From Pleodorina starrii (Eukaryota > Chlorophyta > Chlorophyceae > Chlamydomonadales > Volvocaceae): DNA of 64,000 nucleotides. The notes beneath the pieces were generated by a model. The model did no database searches and was not told where the DNA came from. It saw only the letters and a list, made by a program, of their open reading frames with translations. A program made the position numbers and the translations under genes. Shown here in pieces: positions 1-11,100 of this stretch (positions are counted from its first letter, which is position 1; each line of letters opens with the position of its first letter). Location: assembly GCA_030267565.1 (NCBI GenBank), contig BRXU01000001.1, positions 2,852,001 to 2,916,000 of the forward strand. The letters run 5' to 3'.

Positions 1-125
1 GCGTTGTGTATCCGTTAACTAGTCTTCTGCAAACACGCCGTGAACTCGCTGCACAGCGCGGTTGGCGCCCGTGGGTTAGGGCCCGCACCCCGTAGTCGAC
101 TCCTTACGCACAGCCATCCTTGCTT

Positions 126-1254
126 ATGTCATCAAAGCACCATATTTTTCTGACAGGGACACCTGGTGTTGGAAAGAGCACCCTCTGTCAGAAGGCGCTG
201 CAACAGGCCGTGGAGAAAGGTTGGCATTGCGCGGGCTTTTACACAGAAGAGCGCCGCGACGACAGAGGCGAGCGATGTGGATTCGATGTAGTAACTTTAG
301 ACGGTTTACATGGACCGCTTGCCCGCGTGAGCATGGTAAGTGTACCAAAGGGTTTCTTGTGCCCGCCACTGTCTTTGCGCCTTGCGCTCCCGATATGCTT
401 CATTCGCTGATATTATTTCGCATTGACTGTGTTATTCACGAATTCAATGGGTTGAGCGGGCAGTGCATGCCCTGCCCCACGGTCGTCCGCGACCGTTAAA
501 GTTTTGGCGAACTGAAACGCTAGCACGCAACCCGATTCGTAGGGTCGCGGGCCCCGAGTGGGCAAGTACTCTGTAGACTTGGCTAGCTTCGAGCGACTGG
601 CGCTTCCCGCTTTGAGCGTCCTAAAGCAGGGACCGCCAACGTTGGTCCTCATCGATGAGATAGGTGCGCCAACGATTCCCGAGCGCGCCATGCTTGCAGA
701 CACGCCTTTCATGAGCGGTTAATGCTGCTGGGCATTAACTGTTTGCTCCCCGGCGCAGCCTTGTCCGGCTGTCTTCAGTAGCTTGCCGGCCCGCCCGTTC
801 AGCTTCGGTTGCACCAGGAAGTCCGCAGCTTCCAAATCGGCGCGAAGAAGCTCTTTCCGGTCTCAACGCCCATAGCCGACGACCTCGCACCGTGCCCCTC
901 AGGACTCTGCTGCCTGTCATCCCACGCATTCTGAACCTGTTCGATCATCGCACCGTTGACTTTGCTGCGGTTCTCCTTTCTTACCCGACTTGTGCAGGCG
1001 CGATGGAGCTCTTTTGCCGTCCGTTCTTCCCGGCGGTTCGCGCCGTGCTGGACGCCCCCAATGTGGTTGTCCTCGGCACCATACCGTTGCCCAAAGAGGG
1101 CCGCGTCTTCCGAGAGGTGGCGGAGGTCTCAGCCCGCCCCGACGTCGAGGTGCTGACGGTGACGCGCGCCAACCGGGACGTGCTGGTTTCGGAGGTCGTG
1201 GCGAAGCTGCAGGCGAGCCTCCTGCGGTCCGCGCAGCGCGCCACGGCGCTGTGA
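126..1254 (+). CDS. NTPCR: THEP1/NTPCR-like nucleoside-triphosphatase, 3 exons
   Basis: Exons 126-335, 543-663 and 998-1254 (GT-AG introns) join in one frame to 195 residues, close to the roughly 190 of human NTPCR. The start at 126 puts the Walker A loop GTPGVGKST at residues 11-19, as expected for an N-terminal P-loop in this family. The family motif VGKYSVDLASFERLALP lies at about 76-92 and Walker B (VLIDEIG, then MELF) at about 105-116; the glycine after DEI is rebuilt across intron 2. The C-terminal block VVVLGTIPLPK also fits. Known members hydrolyse several NTPs slowly in vitro; the cellular role is unsettled. The residues seen here suggest an active enzyme. The next recognisable sequence on the right is a retrotransposon fragment about 1.3 kb away. 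Exact exon 1 donor (GTAAGT at 336) is well supported by phase. Confidence 0.92.
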
Positions 1255-2534
1255 GATGCAGGTGGTCCGCTGGGGACGGCTTCGGGGCCCGCAGTGCCGG
1301 CCGCGGGCCCGATCGCCGCCAGCGGCAATGACAGCGGCGGCAGCGGCAACGGCAACGACAGCAGCGGCGGCTGTCGCCAGCGGCGGCGGCCAGTGGGTGG
1401 CCAGCCTGAGCGCTGATGGTGTCGCTGCGTGGTGGTCCTCGGCGCGCAGATGGGTGGGGGTAACGTGACGGACGACGACAGCGTCCGTGACAGTTACTGG
1501 AACCGTATCAAACGTATATTAAATCAATACAGCGCTCCTGGTAACTCCCAGTGTTGGCAGCCATCCATGCAGCAGCCTGGAGTGAGAAGCAAGACATTGT
1601 TTCGGGTCGGCGACGACGGCAGCTGGGTTTGTATGTCGGCGAGCTGAGCGCGTGCCATTGGCACTGCGTGCACAGCAGTGCCCGAGTACGCGGTGATTAT
1701 TTCAGCAATAACATTGGGCAGTGGGACGTCTCAGCCCGTCAGCGCGCGTATCCCTTTACGGAGTGGACAGGCGGCTTGGCACTCGGCGGTTGCAGTTACT
1801 GCTTTGGCCGCCACAGCGGCAAGACACAGCGGTTTCGCTCAGGAATTCCCCGGGCTGTCTCCGGGTATGCCTTGATGCCGGGTGGCGGTGAAGGCTAGTT
1901 TTTGTCTGGGGTGCCGGTGGCGCGACCTGACGCGGGCCCTCCTTCCACGTCGATGGCATATAACGGACAGTCGCCCCTTGCTTAGGATTGGTTTTATTGT
2001 TGGCGCGGACAGCCCCGTGTGCCCGAGTTTGGGCCGGCGGTCCAGCTGCGGTACAGGTGCGGCTTGCAACATGCAGACGTTCTGCACATTTTCCTGGTGT
2101 ACCATACAGGTGCCCCCAACGCCTTGCATGTTGTATAATATATATCAGTTATTTGATTACTGTTGTCAGTTCGGACTGGAAGATAAAAGGCGCGGGAATG
2201 GCTCCGCTGCTGCCATTCATGCGGCAGTTCCTAGCCGGGGTGTGAGCGGTTGATTTTCGACGTCCACATCGCGGGCATTTATGAACCGTAATACAGTGCT
2301 GCATTCTATATGTGCTAAGCGTCTTTCTATACTGTGCTGGACATCACAAATGCCAACGCACCGAACGTGCGGTGACGTACGTGGCTTTTATCAGTAATTT
2401 GACGCAACCAGATGTCTTTCGCTGCATGCTTTTATATTTTCCCGTTTTGCATGCGCCCCATGGAGGCCGTGCACCGAATTACGTTCATTCGCGAAGTTGC
2501 GGGGCATTACGGCATTCCATAATAGTATCGTAGT
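1255..2534. other. Intergenic stretch, no gene seen
   Basis: About 1.3 kb follows the NTPCR stop codon. It begins with an imperfect GGC/AGC-rich trinucleotide tract (about 1320-1390), probably 3' UTR, and ends at the left target-site duplication of a LINE fragment. A short AT-rich run lies at about 2130-2160. The small open frames here have no recognisable motifs and I do not call them genes. Confidence 0.6.
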
Positions 2535-2545
2535 ATGCTGGCAGG
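2535..2545. repeat. Left target-site duplication of truncated LINE
   Basis: The 11-mer ATGCTGGCAGG occurs here and again at 4422-4432, exactly flanking the LINE fragment. Such a direct repeat is the footprint of target-primed reverse transcription. Confidence 0.85.
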
Positions 2546-4264
2546 CATAGGACAGGGCCCCCTAGTAGCACTCCGCTTTTTGTTTGCCAGGTTGATTTTG
2601 AAAAGGCCTTTGATCGCGTTCCACGTCAGCTACTCTGGCAGCGTCTTCGTGAGCGTGGATTGCACGGGGCTATGCTCGACGCCCTGATGGCCGGTTATGA
2701 TCGGGTTGTTTTGCGTGTGAAGGTCAATGGTAAACTTGGCGACCCCTTTGAGGCTATGCAAGGTGTCAAACAGGGCTGTCCCCTTAGCCCCACTCTATTC
2801 GGGTTTTTCGTCGAAGGGTTTGCGGACTACGTAGAAGCTAAGGATAAACTTGCCCCGGCCGCCATGTGTGCTAACGAATGCCCGGTAGTTGATGGGCTGC
2901 GCGTTCCTCTCATCCTTTACGCCGATGATCTCAATCTTTTTGCGTTTAGCCACCGCCGTCTGATGTGTCTCTTGCAGGCGTTGTCTGAGTGGTGTACTGC
3001 CTTCGGTCTGACGGTTCACACCCGTAAGTGCGAGGTTGTGTATTTTCACCCGTCCCAGAACTTACGAGACCTTGCGTACCGTTTGGTTAAGGTTGGTATG
3101 AGGCGTATAGTAGGCAACACGATCCGCTTTGAGGAGATGGAGTGGGCGCGTCGCGCTAGGTACCTAGGGTTACATTACGGTCCGGAGGCACCTTTCGAGG
3201 CATGCACAGACGAGCTATTCGGTGCGGGACAACGTGCGGTTTTTGCTCTCGTTAACAAGCTTCGTAGACGTGGTTTGTTCGTTCCTAGGGTCGCCCTCAA
3301 GTGCTTCGACGTGCAGATCTGCGCCATCCTTTCCTATGGGGTACAGGGCTGGGGCCCGTCGTACATTCTGCAAGTGGTCGAACGTGATCGCGATCCCCAA
3401 GGTCAGTACTGCTATTTTGAAAAGGCGCTAGAGAATCGGATGGTTGGGCTGCAACGCATGTACTTGAAGATGCTCGCGGGTCTGCGCAAGATTCCGGACA
3501 ACAAAATCCTGTTCAGGGAATTCAGGCAGCGCCCGTTGCATGTTCACTGGGCTTCTCTCATCTACCGTTTCTGGAACAAGCTGGTTGATGCGAAGGGTTC
3601 GGTATTCCATAGAGTGTTTCGTGCGGAAATTCGGCTTGCCCTTCAATCAGACCTGTCAGGTCATGGGTGGGGAGCCTTGGTTTTACGAGGACTCAGGTGT
3701 TTGGGACAGGACCACTGGCCGGAGCCCCCGCCGGGTCTTGATTTGGAGGGCCAAGTCGACTTTGTTGCGTCGCGTTCGCTTAATATTGGGAATTTGATTT
3801 GGACGTTGGAGCAGAGGTTTGATGAAGACTGGCTTAACAGCAGGCTTCTCACGCCCCCGCGTGAGTTCGTTTCAATTAACCACAAGCCCGGTGTGAAGAT
3901 GTGTCGGCACACGCACTGGATGGGGATGCCGAAACATACGGCTGGGTATATCCCCCCCAAACCCTATGCTTCTCTTTTGCGTTTTCGTCTAGGAGCCTGG
4001 CCTATTGAGAATAATCGACCTGCTGGACGGCAGAGGTCTGAGCGTACTTGTAGGGTCTGTGATAGTGGTACTGAAGACGAATATCATGTGCTGATGGAGT
4101 GTTCGGCGTACGACGATATACGTCAGGGTTTTAGCACCCTAGGTGTCATTTTAGGCAACTACATTTCACCGCCTATGCTTGCTGTTACGGGCGCGGACAA
4201 TCAACGCGGCTTAGCTGAATTAGTTCACAACATCTGGGTACGGCGGTCTTCTATGCTAGTTTGA
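2546..4264 (+). pseudogene. Truncated LINE ORF2: reverse transcriptase and CCHC knuckle
   Basis: The frame is open from the first base after the TSD to TGA at 4262-4264, 572 codons, with no start codon of its own at the junction. Visible are RT motif A (VDFEKAFDRV, from about 2590), motif B (QGVKQGCPLSPTLFGFF, about 2760-2811), the catalytic motif C (YADD at 2918-2929), a thumb/connection region, and a C-terminal CCHC knuckle (CRVCDSG...H...C, about 4050-4105). The endonuclease and the first part of the RT are missing, so the copy cannot mobilise itself. First ATG in frame is near 2669; translation from it would lack RT motif A. Confidence 0.88.
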
Positions 4265-4421
4265 ATGTTTGTTCATCTTACCTGTTTTCGTTTGTGATCC
4301 TGCGTTAGTTTCTGCTTGGCGACATAGTTCTTAGCTCCTTTTTGACCTGCCTATTCTCGCGGTCCATGAGCCTCCTGGCTCGTCTGGGCCTTATGAGCTC
4401 TCGAGCTTGTAATACAATACA
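2546..4421 (+). mobile_element. 5'-truncated non-LTR retrotransposon (LINE) with 11-bp TSD
   Basis: A LINE copy that starts inside the reverse-transcriptase domain directly after the left TSD and ends at a 3' tail (TGTAATACAATAC) directly before the right TSD. 5' truncation is the usual product of incomplete target-primed reverse transcription. The 3' UTR shares a tail block (around CATGAGCCTCC and GAGCTT, then TGTAA) with the longer LINE near 20.8-25.3 kb, but the proteins differ at many positions, so the two copies belong to related but different subfamilies. The perfect TSD and the uninterrupted frame suggest a fairly recent insertion. Confidence 0.9.
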
Positions 4422-4432
4422 ATGCTGGCAGG
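4422..4432. repeat. Right target-site duplication of truncated LINE
   Basis: Second copy of ATGCTGGCAGG, identical over 11 bases to 2535-2545 and placed immediately after the LINE 3' tail. Confidence 0.85.
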
Positions 4433-5145
4433 ACGTATTTAGCAAACTGTGGAGCTGGTAGGTGACCCTGTGTCGCTATTTTCGTATTCTTACTGCGCTT
4501 TGCCTTCTAGTTTCATGTGATAGATTTTTCTGGGAAGTGTCGTTCTTTGGTACGGCATTCAATTGCGACTCGTGCTCATTTATGCTTGATTCGCACATAT
4601 TCCTTTGGAGCTAGCACAATACGGAGGTTCCCAGTCTCAGCAGTTGGGGCTTGTTTGAGTTGAGTGAGTATAACAACAGTTTTGGAGAGAAGCTTCGGGG
4701 AGTACGCCTGGTGCTGCAGTTGGAGCTGCTTGCCGTTGGAGGAGCGAGTTCCTTGCACCGGTATTCCACAGGTGCGCACTGTGCATTGCGCCGCTGTTCG
4801 TGTGATATTTTTGGGCCTGTCAAGTCAGGTCCGAGGCAACTCCGGCGGCCAGCGCCATCGTCTTCTGCTTCGCAGCGCGTCGCTATTGGTAATGTAGACC
4901 TCAGCCTACTTGAAAACGTTTGTTGCGCAGACTTTGCGCCCGAGAAGGCCTTCGGTTAATTGACCTTGTCTGTCACCGGCCAGACTCGGCTTTCTTCTGC
5001 GCATTCCCCTTTTCCCCTGGTTTAGCAGTTTGTCTAGCGTTGCAGGATGATTTCCGAGGTGTGAACTTCAAAGCTTCTTCATACCCTTCAAATTTTGCTG
5101 TGTTATTTCTTGTATGCAGTTTCTACCGGTTTCCACAACCACGAA
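4433..5145. other. Intergenic stretch, no gene seen
   Basis: About 700 bases between the LINE fragment and the next ORF. A possible splice acceptor (pyrimidine-rich stretch and TGCAG ending at 5120) lies 25 bases before the next start codon, so a non-coding or short coding exon of that gene could be here; I could not identify one. Confidence 0.5.
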
Positions 5146-6018
5146 ATGGCAAGCTTGGCAGCATCGATGCCTTCCAAGAAGCGCACTGCGACTGAGGCTC
5201 CGCCCGCCGCGTGTTCGCTTATGAAGAAGGCCGCGAAGGATGTCACGTTGCCCGCCGGTTGCTCCATGGCTAGCGTACCTGGCTGGCAGTATCCGCCTCT
5301 GCCGATGGGCATGATTCCACCGATACCCTACTGTATGCCGGGCATGTTTCCGTTTATGGGAATGTTTCCACCGTTCTGGCTTCCTGCGGCCGCTATGGCG
5401 GCAACGACGATGCCAGCCCTGGCAGCAAATGCCAGCGTCGCAACTGCTCTTCCCGGCGTAGCCGGAATGGTTGCGCAGGCCGCCGGGCCCATGTGGCCTG
5501 CTGCCATGCTGTCGGCGTGCACCACTGCCGCCCAGCCGCTGTTGCAAGCCACAACGGCACCGATGCAGGCTCCCGCGCGGGCTAGTTCGGGTGTTTCGTC
5601 CGCGGCAGCCTTACCGTCGACGTCTTGTTCGAACAGCGCGCCGACGGCGGGCGCTGTTCAGGCGTCGTCATCGCCGCCGCTGGTGGGGTCGCCGACGGCA
5701 GCGTCGCCCGTCTCGGTCTGCAACGGAGGCCTGCCGGAGCAGCAGCAGCAGCAACCTGAGGACGACGAGTTTGCCAACTTCATCGATTCAATCCTGCACG
5801 ACGGCAGCGACCAGGACCTGCTGCTGCGGTGCGGAGGCATCGACTTGGCGGACCAGCACGACGGGGGTCTGGCGGTACTGCATGCGGGCGACCTGTTGAG
5901 CTCCGGCGGCAGCAACTGCAGCGAGGGCACAACGGACGACGACCGGTGCCTGACCCGCAGCGACTCGCACTCGCTCCTGAGCCTTCTGGGGCCCGATATC
6001 GGCTTGACTGGTTTGTGA
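5146..6018 (+). CDS. Unrecognised Met/Pro/Ala-rich protein with acidic C-terminus
   Basis: A single open frame of 290 codons. I do not recognise a domain. What can be seen: a short basic N-terminal segment with two lysine clusters (KKR and MKK, residues about 10-30) that could be a nuclear localisation signal; a stretch of about 40 residues dominated by Met, Pro and Phe (about 45-85); a long Ala/Ser/Pro-rich linker; a run of five glutamines (about 200); and an acidic C-terminal part beginning EDDEFANFIDSIL, which resembles transcriptional activation regions in composition only. Strong third-position GC and the long frame argue that it is coding. The ATG at 5146 is the first one consistent with the composition; an upstream exon joined at the TGCAG at 5120 is possible. 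Function is unknown; a transcription-related role is only a guess. Confidence 0.6.
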   Translation: MASLAASMPSKKRTATEAPPAACSLMKKAAKDVTLPAGCSMASVPGWQYPPLPMGMIPPIPYCMPGMFPFMGMFPPFWLPAAAMAATTMPALAANASVATALPGVAGMVAQAAGPMWPAAMLSACTTAAQPLLQATTAPMQAPARASSGVSSAAALPSTSCSNSAPTAGAVQASSSPPLVGSPTAASPVSVCNGGLPEQQQQQPEDDEFANFIDSILHDGSDQDLLLRCGGIDLADQHDGGLAVLHAGDLLSSGGSNCSEGTTDDDRCLTRSDSHSLLSLLGPDIGLTGL

Positions 6019-8100
6019 TCACAGTGTCCGGAAATTGTGAGTGGCTGAGCTATGAACGTCGTACTGATACTGCTTTCGCGTGCGCGAATCGTAAGGATAC
6101 AAGCGGACATGCGAAGTACAATGGGGAGGGGCTGAGCGGTGTGGTTATACGGCTAAGGCAGAGTAAAACACTATTTATTGGTGGAGAAATGAGAGGGCGG
6201 GATGCCGCCGGTGGCCAAGGCTGCTTTGCATGAAGTGTGAGCACATCACTGATTTGACCCAGCTCTCTGACAGTGGAGTTTTGACGTGCTGATGTACTCG
6301 TGAGTGTGCAGGGCTATCGCGTGTGAGGGCTTGAGGAGGCGGTTGCGAGGCTTTGTGGGGAACGCATATGTCATGGGGAGGAGGCTCGTCGCAGCCCGAT
6401 TTTGCCCCCTAATCGGACATTTTCCGCCATATTATGACTACCATATCATAGGAGTGAGGCATGTGGGGTACCTGGTGTTATACAAGCACTAGGGATGTGG
6501 GCAAGGGCGATTTTGAAGGAGCCCTCCTAGCAAACATGGCGCTAAACATTCCGAGCTTGGAATGATGTTTTCGAAGTGCCATTACGCTTGTTTTTGCGTT
6601 GGTCGCTTTTCGTGGCACTTGCGCAAGCAACCGCTCGCGTGTTGGCCGCGCGTTGGGGAGTCGCTTAGGGACTGGGTCAGTCAAGAACGCATCTAATTGT
6701 CGCTGCCAGGTATTGCTTCCGGCCAGTACGCGGGAAGTTCTGGGTGTGCTGTGCACGCGCCTCCTGGCAGGCCCTCGTTGCAGTAACGGCCAGTTTACGG
6801 CATATTACGTTAGTCGACTCCAGAGAAGAGAATCAGTTAACGGTTGTGTTCCGGTTTACGTCTAGATTGTGTATCTGTTTTTTTGCCGGCAAGGGTGGAA
6901 GGGGTTCCTCCGCGCGGAGAGGGACGCGAACACCTTGCGGCTTGTTGATACTGGTCTCCACAACACTACCCCAAGGCGACTCCTCAAGAGGCTTGGGCCC
7001 CCTGTGCATAGGGTTTGCTGCTGATGACCGCCATCGTGTACGTCGTGTCGCCTTGTGTTTTGACTGTGTCTTCGTCGAGTCATGGAGGTGCGGTTTATTT
7101 GTACGTGTTGTTACATTAAATGTGGGTAAAACGTTAGCACGCAGCGTTCGCTTTTGCGTACCTTGTTTACGTGGTATGTCGTTGTCGATGGTGTGTTTCC
7201 ACTTCAATGTTCGCCGAGCTGTACGATGACGAGAAATTGGGTTATTGGCGAACCCAACGGGTATCCATGGCCAACGCGCACCCCGAATGTACTACCTTGC
7301 GCTCCTGGAGGCGTGGCATGGATGGAAGCTGGTTACCACACTGGAGTATAATCGTATCACTTCCAAAAACCAAAAAAAGTGTGTGGGCAGAAACGCGTGT
7401 GGCTTCAATGATATTGTAATAACATCGTGTCGTATCGCCTGCACGGAAACCATGTATCCGTTAGAAGGTGCCACGCAATGTAACGCCGTCCCCGGCGCCT
7501 AGCGCCATGGCAACACGCATAGCGCCCGCTCATATGCTGCTGCAGCTTTTGCCGGGGAGAGGTCGGTCAGGGCCGTGTGTATGTGGGTCAGGGCACGTAT
7601 GCCTATTCCTGGTGCTCCTCCTGAAGGAGTTCCCATGTGACGCTTTCAAAGCGCTCCTTCGTGTTGTCACCACCACACCGCGTCTAGTTGGCGCAAGCTG
7701 TCTCGTGCTGCGTGTTCATCGTGTGCGGCCGGCCTGTAGTCCGCACCGACAGCGCCTTTGGGCGCATGGACCGCGCCTTCGGGCGCTTTCTGTTTCCAGT
7801 GCGCTCGCCGCCCCCTCCCCCATTGCCATTCAGCCACGAAGCCGCCCCCTCCCCCGTCTTCATTCAGGAAAAATTGTACAATTTCACGGTATTTTACGGT
7901 TGTCGTACAAGAACCCTTACATTCCCTCTGAATAGTATTAACAATAACAAATAAGCGAATCGGGCAGTTGAATTGTTTGTCATAGGGCAGTTTATTAGCG
8001 TCAGCTGTTACTGAAATCGTTTTACCGTGCGAAGCAGCGCGTCCACATTGCCGAGCCTTGTCTTTGTGATACCAGCCACCTGGTGATCTTCGTATTATAG
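6019..8100. other. Intergenic stretch and upstream region of the uridine kinase gene
   Basis: About 2.1 kb without a recognisable gene. Near the right end, two copies of a 34-bp unit beginning GCCGCCCCCTCCCCC (7807 and 7841) lie about 250-300 bases before the uridine kinase start codon and may belong to its promoter or 5' UTR. The open frames between 6.3 and 8.0 kb show no motif or codon signature I would trust. Confidence 0.5.
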
Positions 8101-11100
8101 ATGGACGGCAACGGAATAGGCACGAGCGTAACGGACATCCTAGCTGGGACAGCTGCACTTTCCGTGAAGGATGCTGGACCGAAGGATGCGTCCGCAACAG
8201 TTAACGCTGTGACAATGCGGGATCGAAGCTATGGAGGAATGGAAGATGAGGCCGACGCCGATGCGGCCGAGCGGGAGCTTCGCCGAGTTGCGTCTCCAAA
8301 CTTCCGTCAAAACAGGTAGGTATTTCTCTTTAGCCGATCAGTTATGATAATTGCTTCGTGTCCATAAGACATCGTTGGATGCGCATTGCGTACGTGCAGG
8401 CATCCTTTCCTGATTGGCGTGGCGGGTGGAACAGCTTCGGGCAAGACAACCGTCTGCGACCGCATCATGCAGCGACTCCATGATCAGTGTGTCGTGATGT
8501 TGTCGCAGGTAAGCAGGGTGCGCTTATCTGACCGAGCCGAACCCTGGAACCCGCTCTAGACAGCCCTCCCGTACCGAGGGCACACGCAAGCCCGCGCGAC
8601 GTGCCTTCTACAGAAGACCCGCTGTGCGGGCGGGAGCCCTGTCAGGGACACAGGCCCCGGGTGATGTCACCAAAGAACATATGAACACGTGGCACGCTGC
8701 AGCTTCAACCCCTGCACCACTCCCCTTCCCTGCCGCCGCCCCGCACCCAGCGTCTTCCTCGACAACCCCTGCCCACCGACGGACTGATGTCTGCTTACAA
8801 CCCCTTTTTGGCCGCCTGCCGCCCGCGCCCCATGACCCGGCCCCGCGCCTCGCCCGCCTCTGCCCCGCCCGGCTCCAGGACTCATTCTACCGCACGCTGA
8901 CCGCCGACGAGATGATCCTGGCCAAGGCCAACAACTACAACTTTGACCACCCGGACGCGCTGGACCGCCAGGAGCTGCTCAACTGCGTGCAGCGCCTCAA
9001 GGAGGGCCGCTCCGTCGACATCCCCATCTACGACTTTGCCACGCACTCGCGGTCCACGGAGACGCGGCGGGTGCGCGACGTTCCTCAGTGCGCGCGCGTG
9101 CATGCGGCGCGCTCCGAAGCACACATGTTGCGTAGGGAAATGAGGAGAACCGCGACGCCCCAACTGGCGTCTGTCCCTCCCTGTCCGGCGGCGCGACGGT
9201 GGCCTAGAGCCGGCCGCAGCGCAGCGTGCTGGAGTCATTGCGTGCCTCTTGCTTGGTGTTTGGTCGCAGGGGGCCCGGAGGCTCGCAACGCCCGGAGGCA
9301 GCGGCTTTCCTCGCGTTTCTGTGCGTTCATGTCCGAAGCGGGCCACACGGCGCCCAGCCAGTCGGCAGTCCACAGCCGTAGCTGCTGCCGGCCTGTCGCG
9401 CCCCGCATCGCACCCGCCTCCTTCCTTACCTAGGCTTAGGTCTAGGCCGCCACTTGGCGTCGCCCACCTCGCTTCTGTACGCGCCATGCTCGTCCTCCTC
9501 CCTGGCCCCCCTGACTCCCCACACGCGCCGGCGCTGTGTGCGTCGCTTACCGTTACCACTTGCCATCGGCCGAACTCGGACCCACATGCCTACTCTCCCT
9601 TCCAGCCCCGCACGGATCGCCGTCCTCGGGTCCCTTTTGACGGCATTGAACACCCTGGCTTGATCTGTCGCCCACCCCGCCCCACGCATCCTATCCGGCT
9701 CCATGTCACTCTCCACCCGGCTCGCTCCCATGCCACCCTCCACCACCCGGTGGCCCCCGGTGCCCGGCGCTGGCCTGTCCCAGGTCGACCCCGCCGATGT
9801 GGTGATTGTGGAGGGCATCCTGGTGCTCGCCATGGAGGAGATCCGCGGGCAGCTCAACATGAAGATCTATGTGGACACGGACGATGACGTGCGACTGGCG
9901 AGGCGCATCCAGAGAGACGTGGCCAGCCGCGGCCGCGACGTCGGAAGTGGGTCGGGGGCAGGGCGAGCGCTGGGGCGCAGGGGAGATCGATGGGGCGTGA
10001 GAAGGCCGGGTGTGCGTGTGTGTCATTTTGGCGGGTGATCAGCGTCGGGCGTGAGCTGGCGGCTGCGGTGCGGGCGGCGGCTTGCAGCACGGTGGGCGCC
10101 CGTCATGCTCCCTTGATCAGGGCTGGCCGGCAACACCGGCGCCAGGCCAACTCACCCAGCCAACTCGCCCGTCCCGCGTCTTGTTGCCGAGCCGCCGCCG
10201 CCACCACACCCACCAGCACCAACTTTGCGCCTGGCCGATACGCGCACCTCCCCACCCTGCTCCTCGGGCAGCGCTGCCGACCCGCGCATCCCCCGACGCG
10301 TCGTTTACTGACCCATTCCGACCAGTCCTAACCCGCCCGAACCCACCCGAACCCCGTCCGTCTCCCCCCTGGCAGGCGTCATCGAGCAGTACACGCGCTT
10401 CGTGAAGCCCGCTTTCGACACCTTCATCGGCCCCTCGCGCCGCTACGCCGACATCATCGTGCCCTGGCAGAGCAGCGAGAACATCGTGGCCATTGACCTC
10501 ATCACGGAACACATCCGCCTCAAGCTGCGCCAGCACGACCTCATCCGCATCTACCGCAACCTGGAGGTGAGATCTGCGGCTGCTGCCGCTGCAGCTGCTG
10601 TTGGTGATGGCGCGGGGCGGCCACAGCGGGCGGCTAGCTGGCTGATAGGCTGGAAGGATGGATAGATGGATGGAAGGATGGATGGTGGCGGGGGCGGTCG
10701 GTCGGTTTGTCCCGTAGGCGGCCTCCGGCCCGCCCGCCTCTTGTCCGCCGCCCCTGCTGCATCCCGTGGACCCAGACCTCTGGACACTCGTGCCCACGCC
10801 ACTACCTTGCCGACGCCATACCTTGCCTCGCCCCTCACCGCTCTCTCCTCCCCTGGTTCCCTCTCGCCCCAACGCCCCCCTCCTCCTCTCCCCCCCAGGT
10901 GATGCCCTCCAACTTCCAGATGCGCGGCATGCACACCATCCTGCGCGACCGCGAGACCTCCAACTCGGATTTCGTGTTTTATGCCGACCGCATCAACCGC
11001 CTGCTGGTTGAGGCGGGCCTGGGCCACCTGCCCTTCCAGGAGAAGATCGTCACCACGCCCACCGGTGGGTAAGGGGGTTGGGGTTGGGCGGGTCGGCAGG

